A stretch of 64,000 nucleotides of DNA from assembly GCA_015501055.1 (NCBI GenBank), contig JADNYV010000026.1, positions 62,001 to 126,000 of the forward strand, given 5' to 3'. The position numbers and the translations under genes were made by a program. The DNA is from Mucidula mucida (Eukaryota > Basidiomycota > Agaricomycetes > Agaricales > Physalacriaceae). Below are positions 21,197-32,433 of this stretch, piece by piece; the first letter of the stretch is position 1, and each line of letters opens with the position of its first letter. A model generated the notes under the pieces. It did not search any database and was not told where the DNA came from. It was given only the letters and a program-made list of their open reading frames with translations.

Positions 21197-22411
21197 TTAC
21201 AATTCATCGTGTCTTCCTTCTGCTGCATCTCCGTCAGTCCCCAACCCAGGGATAAACACTGCATGTGAGGTGCCCCCAATTTCCGAATCAGTGATTGACG
21301 CTACAACGCTGAATGATCCTCTACTGGAAGGAGACTGTGGCAAGTATAGTCAATCACATACAACGATGGTTGGATATGGTCCAAGGCGGGATGATAGGCG
21401 CGACGAAGGATCATCATCCGTCAATATCAGTAACACTTTGTCCTTTCACCCGGATAAAGCATAACATCGATAGCATTCGCCTTTCCACCGCTTGTTGGGG
21501 TGAGCCAATATGTAATCTCTGCACTATTGGTGACGGTAGACCTGATGAGGTTAAAGGAAAGGCTGCAAGCCAGCCGCGCGTAGCTGGAGTGGCGCCTCGG
21601 GTGGTTGTGAATAGTGTTGTCGCCGAAGGTGAAAGCATGAGGGTATCACCGCGATATGAGGCCTGGTCTGCAGGAGCCTTGGGAGACGATGAGGATGTCG
21701 CAGGAGGGTAAAGAGTATGTGTACTGAGAAGCTCGAGTGACGGGAGCGAGTACGTCAAGAGGGTATTGTCGTGCTCTGTAACAACGTACAACACCTGCCC
21801 ATTGGGATGCAGCTTCAAATGCCGCGGTCCACTCCCTTCAGGTGTTTTCAAAACCTTCTCTTCAGAAAGAAGACCTGTAGCAGGATCCACAAGATATATG
21901 TGAACCTTGTCTGTCCCCAACACGGGAACATAAGCCCGAGTCGCGACATCGTCCTCGCCAAATTCAATGGCATGGCTCCCAGTCCTGAGGGCACACGCGT
22001 CTTATCCGCCGTTTCCAGCTCATCTTCCGATACAAACAAGAACTGTTGCTCCTTGACTGGCTCCGGAAATGGCAGCCGATGCACCTCTCCCGTAGGCCCA
22101 CCCGCACTGTACATCCACTTGCCACGGATCGTTATGTATGAAGATGTTGCTGTTATGGGGGCTGCACCGAGATGCTCAAGCTTGGGGAGGGAAAAGGCAT
22201 GAAGCATTGGTGGGAGACTCCATGTTGTCGCATATACAGCATCTTTGGAGGGTGACAGATGAAGGTACTGGTGTGGACCAAATGCGGGGATGGAGCGCAG
22301 AAGACGGAGTGATGCTTCAGAAGGTGGGTTTGCTATGGGTGAAGGGAGCGTGAGAGCTAGCAGCCAGAGAGAAAGTGATGTGAATGATCCAGAGAGGATT
22401 AAGAGCTCCAT
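21197..22411 (-). CDS. Seven-bladed beta-propeller lactonase / muconate cyclase-like
   Basis: Family PF10282 (6-phosphogluconolactonase, 3-carboxy-cis,cis-muconate cyclase). Readable landmarks: MELLILSGSFTS, FVSEDELETADKTRVPSG, HAIEFGEDDVATRAYVPVLG, GPRHLKLHPNGQVLYVVTEH, TPTSGGKANAID, ILTDDDPSS and, near the end, GGTSHAVF. These lie in three frames. One-base losses are needed at about 21976, 21540 and 21437, and an intron is likely near 21370. The gene is complete in content but broken as written. The last exon, ending at 21197, is the least certain part. The neighbouring FAD monooxygenase points to aromatic breakdown. It is either a recent pseudogene or, more likely, affected by base errors. 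Confidence 0.7.
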
Positions 22412-22589
22412 TTCTGCAGGTGAAGACAGAGCTAGTATGCAAGATGGCGGTACAGATGAAAGTTGGATTACGCGGAAAATCCTTGTTCCGCTTCATTCCA
22501 GCGCGAACTGCTCAATCAAGAGTTCCCACTGTCGCCACATGGCAGGACGACTATTACCACCGACGTTCTCCGCATTATCATCAACGACC

Positions 22590-23762
22590 ATGACCACCAA
22601 GCGATGGCTGCTCAAGGCAGAGCCAGACTCCCGGATAGTCAAAGGAAAAGATGTCAAGGCAAGCAAACCTCTTGGGCAACTGGTGTTTGATCCTGGACGT
22701 CTTTGCAGTTCAGCGTGGACGACTTTGAATCTGTTCAAGTATCGCCTTGGGAAGGCGTGCGCAACTACGAGGCCCGCAATCTTATGAAGGAAATGAGCGT
22801 CGGAGATCAGGTATTGATATGTTCCGGACGCGTTTGAACAATGGTTTATCATGGTGTAGGCTTTGTTCTATCATTCCAATTGCAAGAACCCCGGTGCGTG
22901 TTTGCGATCTAACATCGAGATCTCAGTCCGCTTAGGTTTGTTATAGGTGTCGCTGCATTTGCTGAGGTTATTCTCAACTTCTCATCGCACTACTCGTAAT
23001 TTAGCGTCGCATCCAGGTTGCTAAAACGGCGTATCCTGATTGTACGTTCTTTGAGTCAAGAAATGCGTCAGCTCAATTTCTTTAGATACGGCTTGGGACT
23101 CGTACGCATAACACATTCCTCTATTCGTGCAACTCACGATTTATCCTCACTGCAGCTCTCACCCATATTACGATGCAGTCTGTCTATACCGTCGTTAAGA
23201 TGATGATGCTTGATATTGACCAGATCTCCAGAAAACGGACAAGGACGCTCCAAAATGGTTTATGGTGGACCTCAAATTCACGTCAAGAACTGCGAATTTC
23301 GTGTCCCTGGCCTTGCTGAAATGGATAACATCCATGAGCGATCCATTACCGGAATCCGTCGCTTACATCGGCAAAGAAGGCTTGGATGCTCTCAAAAGTA
23401 CGTATTATTCTCACAAACAGAAATAAACGGGATCTTCACAGCCAACAGCAATGGATCTCGTAGCGCGAGGGCGATTAAGTGTGCAGAGAGTGACTGAGGA
23501 AGCGTGGAACGCGATCACCTTACTCGCAGAGAAAGGCGGGTGGACAGAGGATGACCTGAAGCCCCCGCCAAAGTCGAAGAAGGCGAGGGCGAAGCCTAGA
23601 ACCCCAGCAAAGAGCAGGGCGAAGAGGATGCGTAAGGTAGATTCCGATGATGAAGGAGAGGAATCAGAGGAGGTCATGCCTACGCCCAAAAAACGACGTG
23701 CACCGTCGCCCCCTACAGGCGTCGAAGGAAGCGGTCGGAGCAGATCAACGCGAGATTCCTAG
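22590..23762 (+). CDS. EVE-domain protein, THYN1 homologue
   Basis: Thymocyte nuclear protein 1 type. The EVE domain binds modified bases in nucleic acid. Start MTTKRWLLKAEPDSR with KGKDVKFSVDDF, then WEGVRNYEARNLMKEM, the ALFYHSNCKNPGVAAFAEV core, VAKTAYPD, KWFMVDLKF and YIGKEGLDALK. About seven tiny exons are needed. The first intron begins with GC (AAG|GCAAGC...CAG, about 22659-22709) instead of GT. The C-terminus extends past the family norm as a Lys/Pro-rich tail (PPPKSKKARAKPRTPAKSR, TPKKRRAPSPP), which looks like a nuclear localisation and DNA-contact region. No frameshift is needed. Confidence 0.85.
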
Positions 23763-24356
23763 CTAGCGGCGGCCATGGATATTGTACAGTAACAGTAAGC
23801 GCCCATTTGGACTTCTCTTTTCATGCTGCGATCCCAACGTAAACTTTCGGACAGATGTTATCTAGTGGTACAGATTGAATACGCCTATGCTGTTCTTGTC
23901 TTGACGTTCAAAACGCCTGAAAATCTTGGTGTGAATTCTCACGAGAATAGATCAGCACTGGGCTTTTCGGGTGACATAGTCAGGACGCGTTAGTCAAATC
24001 CGCCCGTGGGCCATGGTTTTGGCAAGCAACAACAAAAATTATCACAGCCACTTATCCCTGGTCATTCGAATCTCGACGATTGTCATGCAGAATCAATGCT
24101 TCTAGTCCCGGGACACGTAAGACATCACTTGGGGGTTCACTGTCGAAGCCATCTAACCACGTCTTCCTGCGCCTTGACAGGAGCTGTTGTCTGGGTGCTG
24201 TCAAGTCCGTGAGTAACCGCGGTGGTTGGTGTATTTCCGATCCACTCCCCCGGGCGAAATCTGGATCATGATGACAGGCATCAGTCATTTGTATAAAGCT
24301 CAGATGAGAAAGACGTGTTTGTCGTTCATACTTATTCCCCCATCTCCCAGGTCGGC
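23763..24356. other. Intergenic
   Basis: 3' flank of the EVE gene and 5' flank of the RTA1-like gene. Open frames on both strands lack recognisable features. Confidence 0.5.
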
Positions 24357-25585
24357 ATGGATCACCACGGGCTTCTTGGTACGTTCTTCGCGTTGAAACC
24401 GTTCGTTGCCCGACTGACGCTGTACTTACAGACGTTTCACGTCGCGCCGACCATATCGACACGAGCTTTTACGGCTACGTCCCAGATAGAGCTACATCGA
24501 TTGTCTTTCTCGTTTTGTTTGCGATTTCAACGAGTATGCCAGCGCGATTCTGCTTGTTGTTGGAGCCTGGTCCGCTTATAATCCATTAGTCGTGCACGTC
24601 GGACAGGCGGTGACATACAGAACATGGTGGATGGTAGGAACGGCTGTATTATGCGGTCTCCTCGAATCCTGGGATGGGCGGCGCGTCTCTGGTCTTCTTA
24701 TGACCCAGGGCTTGCTGCACCATACGAGATGCAGTGCGTTCTTTCCTGATCACTCTACAATTGATCCTCATCGTCAAGCCAGACTAACTTGCACCATCTG
24801 GACCCACACCGCTCCTCGCCGCCAACTTTGTCATAATGGAGCATCTGATCAGTAGGCTAGGCTCAGATACAGCCGCCTCAGTCCAAAATGGTACATCATC
24901 CTGTTTTGCTGTTGTGACATCATCTCGCTGGTCGTGCAAGCCATCGGCGGTGGCTCAGCGGCGACTGCTGTGTCGACGGACGGCGATCCGGAGAAGGGCG
25001 GGCACATCATGCTTGGGGGTATCGTATTTCAGATGGGTTAGTAATTAGTCTCCCCTACGCCGCGGACTGACAGAGTTCTTTATAGCGACCATCACGGTGT
25101 ACGCGCTGTGTGCGGCAGAGTTCTTTTTTAGGTACTTTTCCGACAAGCCTATTCCTGGGCGCGACTTGACGAGAGGTCATTTGACGCGCAAGCTCCAGTT
25201 GTTGAGCGGCGCGGTTGCTTTCAGCACTGTCTTGCTTTTCATCCGGTTAGTTTTAGTCTCCCTAGGAAGAAGCCTGGCTGACGTGCGTTCACAGAGCTGT
25301 ATATCGAACCATCGAACTCGTTGACGGATGGACAGGCAGGATTATACAGACCGAAGTCTATTTCAGTACGTTCGAGTACTTCTCTCGAACGACAGCTTAA
25401 TCACTCTCCGGACAGACGTTTTGGATGGTGCTATGATCATTGTGGCTATATACACGGTCAACATCTTCCATCCCGGATTGCTGTTGAGGACAAAGGCCGA
25501 GAAAGACCTTGATACCGAAATGAAGAATGTTGGAGGTTCTAGTCCTATGGCAGTTCCAGCTTCGAGCTCGAATACGACGTTGTAA
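24357..25585 (+). CDS. RTA1-like seven-helix membrane protein
   Basis: Lipid-translocating exporter family (RTA1/RTM1), fungal plasma-membrane or vacuolar proteins linked to resistance to toxic compounds. Motifs in order: FYGYVPDRATSIVFLVLF, HVGQAVTYRTWWM, GWAARLWSSYDPGL, LAPSGPTPLLAANFVIM, then RYSRLSPKWY, the DIISLVVQAIGGGSAA helix, GDPEKGGHIMLGG (family signature) and AAEFFFRYFSDKPI. Introns occur at about 24380-24431, 24531-24587 and several later points. The frame slips by one base at about 24664 and again at about 24859, both explained by a lost base in a short run. Otherwise complete, with a short hydrophilic tail. Confidence 0.82.
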
Positions 25586-25977
25586 AGGACCTCAGATAAC
25601 GACATATTACATTAGCCATAACATGTAGATTAATGCATACTTCTATGACGACGCTTCGTTGAATTCGTTTCAAGCATTCCGCGCGCTGCTGCTGTCCAAT
25701 CGACAAAGGCCAGAAACCGACCGTGAGACGGATAAATGTGTGTGAAGAGGTCAATGTGCGCGTGCGCAGATATCGAAAACAGGAAGACACAATGTCTCTA
25801 CCCAGACCTTGTGGCGCAACACACGTGAATAGACACACCCCTAATGAAACATGGACACTCCTGTGCTTCCAGCCCTCATCGCCGCAGGCAACCAATTGTA
25901 AGTATCCTTATTCCCACTCGCATTCAACGAACCTCAATCCTACAGTATATCTCACTAGATAGCACGAACACTCAATA
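25586..25977. other. Intergenic
   Basis: Nothing recognised between the RTA1-like gene and the F-box gene. Confidence 0.5.
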
Positions 25978-27387
25978 ATGCCTCGTTCAACGACCGGCGT
26001 CGACTTTCGCATCCCCTCTTCTATTGACAACCTCTCAAAGGAATCAATCAAAGAAATCATCTCCTCGCTTGATACGAAGGACATCATATCTCTGTCACTC
26101 ACGAATCGACGCTTCAATGAGCTGGGCATGCGCATCGTATTGCGCCGCATCTTTCCTGACGCATATCCGAATCGCCTCTGTTTTGGCCTAGGTCCCCCGA
26201 GCTTTCCGTTCTCCTCTGTCCGATACCTACGCCTTGCGGTATACAATAAAGCCATGCCAACAAGCCTTCACGCAGCATTCTCGGGGGACGTCAATACCCA
26301 CTGGCAAATGTCTGAAGTTCATCGATATCTCCAGACTTTTCGGTGTATGCCGGGCTCTGTCTCGCTTGATACGTTAGGTTACCCTGCTGGACACAACGAG
26401 GATACGTACTTTGCCTTTCTGGACATTTGTGCGGAGTTGCGCCGTGTGCAGTGTCATTCCTTGTCTCTAGGGATCATCCCAACGCCGAGCAGTCCATCTG
26501 AGAACTACAGAACTCGTCTGATGCAAAACGTGCTCACTAGTTTGAACGATTCTATTTGCAAGAATAGCCTGGCGTGCCCAGTCCTTCGAGAATGGACAGC
26601 GGCGTCTCTTAACCAGTCTCCTCTGGTATCTCTGTCTCTATATGGAGACACCGCCTCTATGATATTCCCCCTTCTTGCTCTCCCCCATCTCCAAGTTCTT
26701 GAACTGCTTGGAGTTTCCGGGTCCGCGCGCGATTTGAGGGTCTTTCTAAACCGTCATCCTCATCTCATAACCCTCCACCTTCACTGCGAACCACAAGAAG
26801 AGAAAGAAAACGCGACGGCACTTCCGCCGCTGAAGACGTTGTCGAGTCTTAATGCCCTTCTTTGTTCGCCCGCTTGGGTACCGTTCATCCTAGCCTCCCC
26901 CGACATTGTTCCTGTCATGACCAGATTCAGCATTATCACGTTCGCAAACCGAAAACTGGATGTTGTCAAGTACCATGATCTCCTCCGCCTTGTCTCTCAA
27001 TACAAAACTATCAGCACCCTTACTTTTCCGCTGGCGCTTCTGAACACCACACGGGCTTGGTTACAGATCCCTGGGCCACGCGCAGAAAGCGTATTGCAGA
27101 ACGTGCGGACGTTATACTGTTTTGAAGAGTGCGATAGTGTCAGCACCAATCTGGCCGCAGCTATAGGCCTATTCCCTTCGGTTCAAACCGTGGGCTTGAA
27201 TATTGTGGACCCCGACGACTTTGACGAGGACGATCAGCAGGCCTTGGCGGATGACCTCGTCGACCGGTGTAAAAATCTCCATTGCCTCAAACTTCGGTTA
27301 TCTGGCGGCCCTGTATACGAAGTGAGGATGAATGAAGATGGTGTGAGGCGGTACGTATATAGAATCTGGCCATTTGTCAACAGCTGA
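25978..27387 (+). CDS. F-box protein, 469 residues
   Basis: Single intact exon. The N-terminal F-box is IDNLSKESIKEIISSLDTKD followed by SLTNRRFNELG. Then come about 400 residues with scattered Leu-rich segments (LPHLQVLELLGVSGSARDL, HPHLITLHLHC) resembling degenerate leucine-rich repeats. Presumed Skp1-binding substrate adaptor of an SCF ligase; target unknown. Not closely similar to the other two F-box proteins in the window. Confidence 0.83.
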   Translation: MPRSTTGVDFRIPSSIDNLSKESIKEIISSLDTKDIISLSLTNRRFNELGMRIVLRRIFPDAYPNRLCFGLGPPSFPFSSVRYLRLAVYNKAMPTSLHAAFSGDVNTHWQMSEVHRYLQTFRCMPGSVSLDTLGYPAGHNEDTYFAFLDICAELRRVQCHSLSLGIIPTPSSPSENYRTRLMQNVLTSLNDSICKNSLACPVLREWTAASLNQSPLVSLSLYGDTASMIFPLLALPHLQVLELLGVSGSARDLRVFLNRHPHLITLHLHCEPQEEKENATALPPLKTLSSLNALLCSPAWVPFILASPDIVPVMTRFSIITFANRKLDVVKYHDLLRLVSQYKTISTLTFPLALLNTTRAWLQIPGPRAESVLQNVRTLYCFEECDSVSTNLAAAIGLFPSVQTVGLNIVDPDDFDEDDQQALADDLVDRCKNLHCLKLRLSGGPVYEVRMNEDGVRRYVYRIWPFVNS

Positions 27388-27698
27388 TTTTCCCTTTGCT
27401 TTTCTAGTGCTGTATTGACGGGCTCCCGGTCAGAGGCTTAGAACCGTGCGTTTTCGGCGTCGAAATGTAGTCTTTTACTTCGATTCATGACTTCATTCCT
27501 TCTTCTGTTCATATATATGCCACCTGTATCAGTCTGGTATTAGTTCAGGGAATCCCTATGGAGTCCATCAAAGCCAGAAGTAACCGTCTTGAGGTTGAAT
27601 GAGTGGCCGTTTGGGAGTTGCGTCCCTGGTCAATCGCAAAATAGCTCCCTAAAGAATCTCGAGAAGAACTTGGAATAGATTACAGCGCATTACAAGGG
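27388..27698. other. Convergent intergenic stretch
   Basis: 3' flanks of the F-box gene and NDUFA8. No gene seen. Confidence 0.5.
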
Positions 27699-28337
27699 TT
27701 ACTTCTGAACGCCTGTAAAGATAGGTTTCTCGATTTCATGTATGGGTTTCTTGCCCTCTGGTGAGCCAGGTATCGTCTTCAATAAACCCTACAATGGACT
27801 TGAGAGCCAGACAAACGTAGTGGAAATAATGACGTACCAGCTTTTCGAACATGCAAGAGTTCAATACGCGTTCAGGTTGGCGGCACATGTAGTATGCCTG
27901 TCAAGGTTGGCTGAGTGGGTATGTCGGGATCACGGGGTAAGTCGCGTACTTGGTTGTTCTTCTCTAGGCAGCCCCAATGCTCCTTGAACTGTGCGCCACA
28001 GTTCTCCTGCATTTTCGTTATTCTGTGAACGCCATCAGAGGATATACATCACGCCGAGGTATTGCAACATACAAGTCTATTGCACAACGCGTCACTTTGC
28101 GGCCTTCCTTCAGGCAGTGCTCGGGATCCCTGCTCTCAGACTTGCAGAGCATAAAATCCTCTGTCGCCGTCGTCAATGCCAGCAGGAGCCGGCCAAGTGA
28201 CCGAACGTACCATTGTATTCCTTGCAATACGCTCCAATGAAGAAAGCCGCGCTCTTAAGGGGTCCGCTCGTCGCGCCGAGCTCCTGTATTCTCGTCGACG
28301 GCGACGAACTGTCTATCGGGGTCGCGGAGTCCGTCAT
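27699..28337 (-). CDS. NDUFA8: Complex I subunit NDUFA8 (PGIV, CHCH domain)
   Basis: Accessory subunit of mitochondrial NADH:ubiquinone oxidoreductase, located on the intermembrane-space side with twin CX9C motifs. Five exons join: MTDSATPIDSSSPSTRIQE to AAFFIGAYCKEYN, EDFMLCKSESRDPEHCLKEG then KVTRCAIDL, MQENCGAQFKEHWGCLEKNN, AYYMCRQPERVLNSCMFEKL, and LLKTIPGSPEGKKPIHEIEK ending TGVQK. All cysteines sit as expected for the family. Its ATG is about 119 bases from that of the divergent gene at 28456, so the two probably share a promoter. Intact. Confidence 0.92.
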
Positions 28338-28455
28338 CGTCTCGTTGCTGGGGACGAGCACGTCGGGGGAAGTGGGAGCTATTGAAGCGGAGTTTGAATG
28401 TGCCGTCAACCAATCATTGATCGCGTTTTTCCTCGTTCTTTCTATCAAGTCCACG

Positions 28456-28990
28456 ATGGTGAGTTTGTGGCTCTGATTCTGGACGCGTCATAAACGTGTA
28501 CTTTTATAGCCTCCCAAGGGACCGCCAAAAATCTACCAAATCCTTGTCAGGTCTCATAAGCTCACGGTCTTTCTGACGCGTACTCCCACCTCAACGATCA
28601 AAGAGCTCAAGGAAGATGCTCAATCTGCTCTGTCCTCGGATGTCGTATCTGAAGATGACCTTCCAACCGCAAAATTTGAAATCTGCCGACTTGTCTCTCA
28701 CAAAGGATCCTCTGAGTATAAGATTCTTCAGGATTTCATGCCGATCAAGGACTGTGGGATAGGCAGCTGGGAAATTTTATATCTGCAGTTTTACGATCCA
28801 GATACAGGTAAGCCACCTGGCGACGTTATCATCCCACTCAACACCAATATGGTTTGATTCGATAGGAGAGTTGCAAGCTGTTGAGTTTACGCCACTCCCA
28901 ACCTTCGATGGAGAAGAACCTGATCCACAGCCTGAAAGTTCTTCGTCTAAAGGGAAGAGGAAAGCCAGTGCGATAGAGGAGACAAGCTGA
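28456..28990 (+). CDS. Small protein with possible ubiquitin-like fold
   Basis: The first coding exon is just the ATG, followed at once by a GT intron (28459-28509). The protein continues PPKGPPKIYQILVRSHKLTV with FLTRTPTSTIKELKEDAQSA, a pattern of beta strands and a helix that recalls ubiquitin-like domains. A second intron is at about 28807-28865. The end is acidic and then Ser/Lys-rich (SSSSKGKRKASAIEETS). About 145 residues. Family not recognised with certainty. Divergent with NDUFA8. Confidence 0.7.
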
Positions 28991-29758
28991 GGCTGTCACG
29001 AACTGTTGTAACCCTGCTGCTTAGCATCCCATTCGTCTTGTGTGAGCATTTGTAAACTAGCAATGTATGGCGTACCACTACTCCAGTTCCTGTTCGCCAT
29101 GAAGGCGCCATATCTATACGTCTCTCTCCTGTGATAGCCTCCTCAGACACGCAGCTTCTTGGCCTCGGGGTAAGGCATCAGGCACCTGCTGTTATTGCTT
29201 GGGATGCAAAGCAACGTCGTGTAGGAAATGGATTGTGGGACTCGAGGACGGAACAGCTAAGAGAGGCTAAATTGTATCATGCATATGTTCAGCTTTTGAA
29301 CTCTAAACATACAAACACGTACTTGAGAGTCCATTGATATCTTTTGAGGTGTCTACTTCAGCAACACCAGTGTGTTATGTCTCGTACTAGAGTACAAGTT
29401 GCGTGATCCCTTGTGTAGCAGTGAGGCCGCTCATGCTGGTCGCTGAGAGTTGACACTCAGGCTAGCGCTGTTCGAGGCGTCGGGTATTTGGGTTTAGGAT
29501 TGAAGGATAATGAAAACTTTGTGGGCTCGTTGCCGTATTTGATGATGAGGTCCTTGTTCTCTTTCTGCCAGGTAGCTACCTGTCGTAGCGACCACTCTCT
29601 GTCCAGATACAGCACAAAGCAAAGGAGTTCATATCAAGGTACATACACATAGATAACATGAAAGCCAAGAAAGCATAGCGGTGATGATACATAAAATACA
29701 CTTCAACTCTTCTTCATCATTTCTTGGCTCTTTCACGACGCAGCCACTGGCATGAAAC
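28991..29758. other. Intergenic
   Basis: Several short frames, none convincing. Nothing recognised. Confidence 0.45.
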
Positions 29759-30165
29759 TCAGTCCCACGAGCACAACAACCCTCCCATCGCCCCGGCAAA
29801 AGCGATCTGCGCCCAAGTCGCCATCCTCGGCATGTTATGCATCATCTCAGCATCCGATCCAATGCTTCCCGACATACGCTCTCCCGTATATTCACAGGAT
29901 GATTCGGTAGTCTTCAAGCGCTGCCAAGTCTGCGACGCAGCGCGCTTGCTAATCTGAGTCGTAGCCCTGCGCGTACGCGCCCTCTCCTTTCTGTTGGTGC
30001 TCACAGAAGGATCAAGAGGGTATCGTTGTACGCAACCAGTTCCGACGGGCAGACCTTTGGATTGCCTTTGTGGCCTTCCATGAGCATGCCGCATTTGGTG
30101 CAGCACGGCTTCTTACGCCCACTGGAGAGCGTGGTGACGGTAGAAGACCGATGTGGGGTAGACAT
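29759..30165 (-). CDS. Small CxxC protein with C-terminal membrane helix
   Basis: Starts MSTPHRSSTVTTLSSGRKK, then CCTKCGMLMEGHKG, a short zinc-knuckle-like motif seen in small basidiomycete proteins. After VCP the frame must slip by one base at a C run (about 30047-30049). It then continues VGTGCVQRYPLDPSVSTNRK, a Ser/Thr-rich part and a C-terminal hydrophobic helix (MATWAQIAFAGAMGGLLCSW). The slip is most simply one missing C. About 135 residues. Function unknown; the C-terminal helix suggests a tail-anchored protein. Confidence 0.55.
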
Positions 30166-30860
30166 CTGGGGGACGTAAGACCAGGATCGTACATAATCCG
30201 TAGACACGGACTAAGAAATGTCTACCTGGTGGCGCTCGGGACTTGGGAGGAAAATGGAAGGTCAAGAACCAAGCCAAATGCACCTGAGGGTGACTGTTTG
30301 ATTCAAGATTCGGCTAGTGTGAAAGCTTCGCAGGCGTCAGGCCTGAAAAGTAAAATGACAACGTGATCAATCATTGACATACCGATTCCCCATTTCGTAC
30401 AAGACATCTTTGAGCGCGATGGTTGCTGAGAGACAATTGAAAAGTTGTACATGGTCAAGATAGGGGAAGAGGCTCTTCTTCCATACGAGTGAGTATATGT
30501 GCATTGAAAAAAGGGCCTTGTTCCTAAACTTGCACAAGGACATAGGTGACAGTTCGAGTTGACCAAAGAGTTGAGTGGGCCTTCTGTTGGTTCGTCAGAG
30601 AGATCAATGATATCTCCAGAGCTTTGGCCTAGTGTCTTCAATTTCAAAGAATACAGGTGTGTCGCTGGCAAGAGAGTTGAGGTTAGGAATGCCGGCCCGA
30701 CTTCCGGTATTGGTCGTCACATGATGGCTACGCGTTTTCTCCAACACGTCAATCCAAAGTTACAAGGACAACCCGCCGATGCTTGCTCGCCATATCTGCT
30801 ATATCGTTAAACTTTCTCTCAACTCTCCATTCTAGGCAGCTCTCTTCTGTGGGAAAACAT
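30166..30860. other. Intergenic
   Basis: A minus-strand frame of 122 residues (30671-30303) overlaps a plus-strand frame of 83 residues. Neither has domain features. Confidence 0.45.
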
Positions 30861-32259
30861 ATGCTTTCGATCCGAACATCTTTCGCTCGAAACATTCGGC
30901 GGTATTCGACATCTGTTGACTACTCGATATATCTCTCAGACTCCACCAATCCTTATTTCAATCTCTCTTTTGAGGACTGGTAAGGAATGTTTGTTGTACC
31001 CATGCACACATTTTACAGTACACGTATCCTAGGTTATTCCGCAAAAAAACTCCAGAAGCCCCGCTCTTATTCATCTACCGAGATGAACCGTGCGTTGTGA
31101 TTGGCAGGAATCAGAACCCTTGGAAAGAGGTGAACTTCCCATCACTGCATCAGAGGGGAATACCCTTCATACGAAGACGAAGCGGCGGAGGAACAGTATA
31201 TCATGTGAGCTATTCTAGTTTGTACTTTTCATTTATCAATTGTCCTTGTTAGGACCTGGGCAACACCAACTTCTCCATACACCTGCCACGCGCCTCGTTC
31301 GACCGTAACGTCACGGGGCAGATCATCCTACGCGCGGTGCGCGCGTTGCAGGTTGATGCGAGCTAAACGATCGAAATGACTTGTGCGTAAGAGGAGACAA
31401 GATAAGTTTTCTGCTTCTGCAGTGATTCTGGAAGACTTACGAAAGAGATACGTCTCGGGATCTGCGTATAAGATAGTGAACAAACGCGCGTATCATCACG
31501 GAACCATGTTAATATCCACGCATCTGGACACCCTCGGAGATCTGCTACGAACTGATAAAGTAAGCTGTTGGTGTGGCTCTTGATGGCCATAACCCAATGT
31601 AGTTCGGTGCTCTCCGACGACATTTATTGATACCACGTCCAGGCCTCAATGATTACGAAAGGCGTTGCATCCGTGCGCTCGCCAGTGTGCAATCTTCAAC
31701 AGCACGACCCTACTATCACACACGAATCATTTTCTGACGCTGTGGTACAGGCATTCCGTGAAGCCTTCTCGGATGTCCGTCCTGTTCCGCCTCCCTAAAT
31801 CCCTTTATGAATTAATGAAAGAATAGGCAAGTCCCGTACAACGCGTAACAGCAATCGACAGCAAAAACGAGGACATCCAAAAGGGCATGTCAGAACTAAC
31901 TGTATGTTCTATAACCTTATTGTTATCTTCTTGCATTCGCTTAACGGGTTGTAGACTTGGGATTGGGCCTATGGGCAGACGCCAGAGTTCACGTACAGCA
32001 TAGATAAAACCTTCACATGGGGCCGTGTTGTGGGTTTGATCTGCTTCCTGATAGTGCATACCTCTGAACTATACTCTAGGAAGCTGAGATTCGTGCTAAA
32101 CACGGAGTGATACTAAGCTGTCATATTCCGATGTTCTCGTCTTTGGGCAAATCACTTGAAGGGAGTCGTTACGGTGTCGGACACGAGGCCAGCGCACAGG
32201 AGGAAGACGGGCAGACAAGCGACGTTCGGCAATGGTTGACGTCTGTGATGGCGACCTGA
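30861..32259 (+). CDS. LIP3: Mitochondrial lipoate-protein ligase A
   Basis: Attaches lipoyl groups to E2 subunits and the glycine cleavage H protein (yeast Aim22/Lip3). A basic presequence (MLSIRTSFARNIRRYSTS) is followed by the LplA fold: NPYFNLSFEDW, LLFIYRDEPCVVIGRNQNPW, the RRRSGGGTVYHDLGNTNFS signature, SGSAYKIVNKRAYHHGTML and HLDTLGDLLRTDK. The C-terminal accessory domain has WDWAYGQTPEFTYSIDKTF. Many short introns. The frame breaks at about 31363-31366 (GCGAGCTAAACG), where one missing base would restore it before NDRNDLC. The splice around 31380-31440 is uncertain. The last exon ends QWLTSVMAT. Confidence 0.85.
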
Positions 32260-32433
32260 GCAGCGCTGTATTACAGCAACATACGCTTGATTAGGCTGTT
32301 CTGTGATGGTGAAGAAAATCTGATAGATGCCTCGCACGAGCTGTAGGCAGGAAATGCTGTAGAGTTTGGTAAAATACATGGCATAGAAATACATCGGTAG
32401 ACGGTACAGATTTAGTTAGATCTTCGACAATTA

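Noticed and set aside
19543..25585. Calling the monooxygenase, lactonase and RTA1 genes pseudogenes
   Set aside because: The breaks are one-base losses of the same kind as in SEC18 and PRO1, so base errors are the simpler cause.
28173..28454. Start of NDUFA8 at 28454
   Set aside because: It would overlap the divergent gene's ATG and add residues not typical of the family; the ATG at 28337 fits the usual length.
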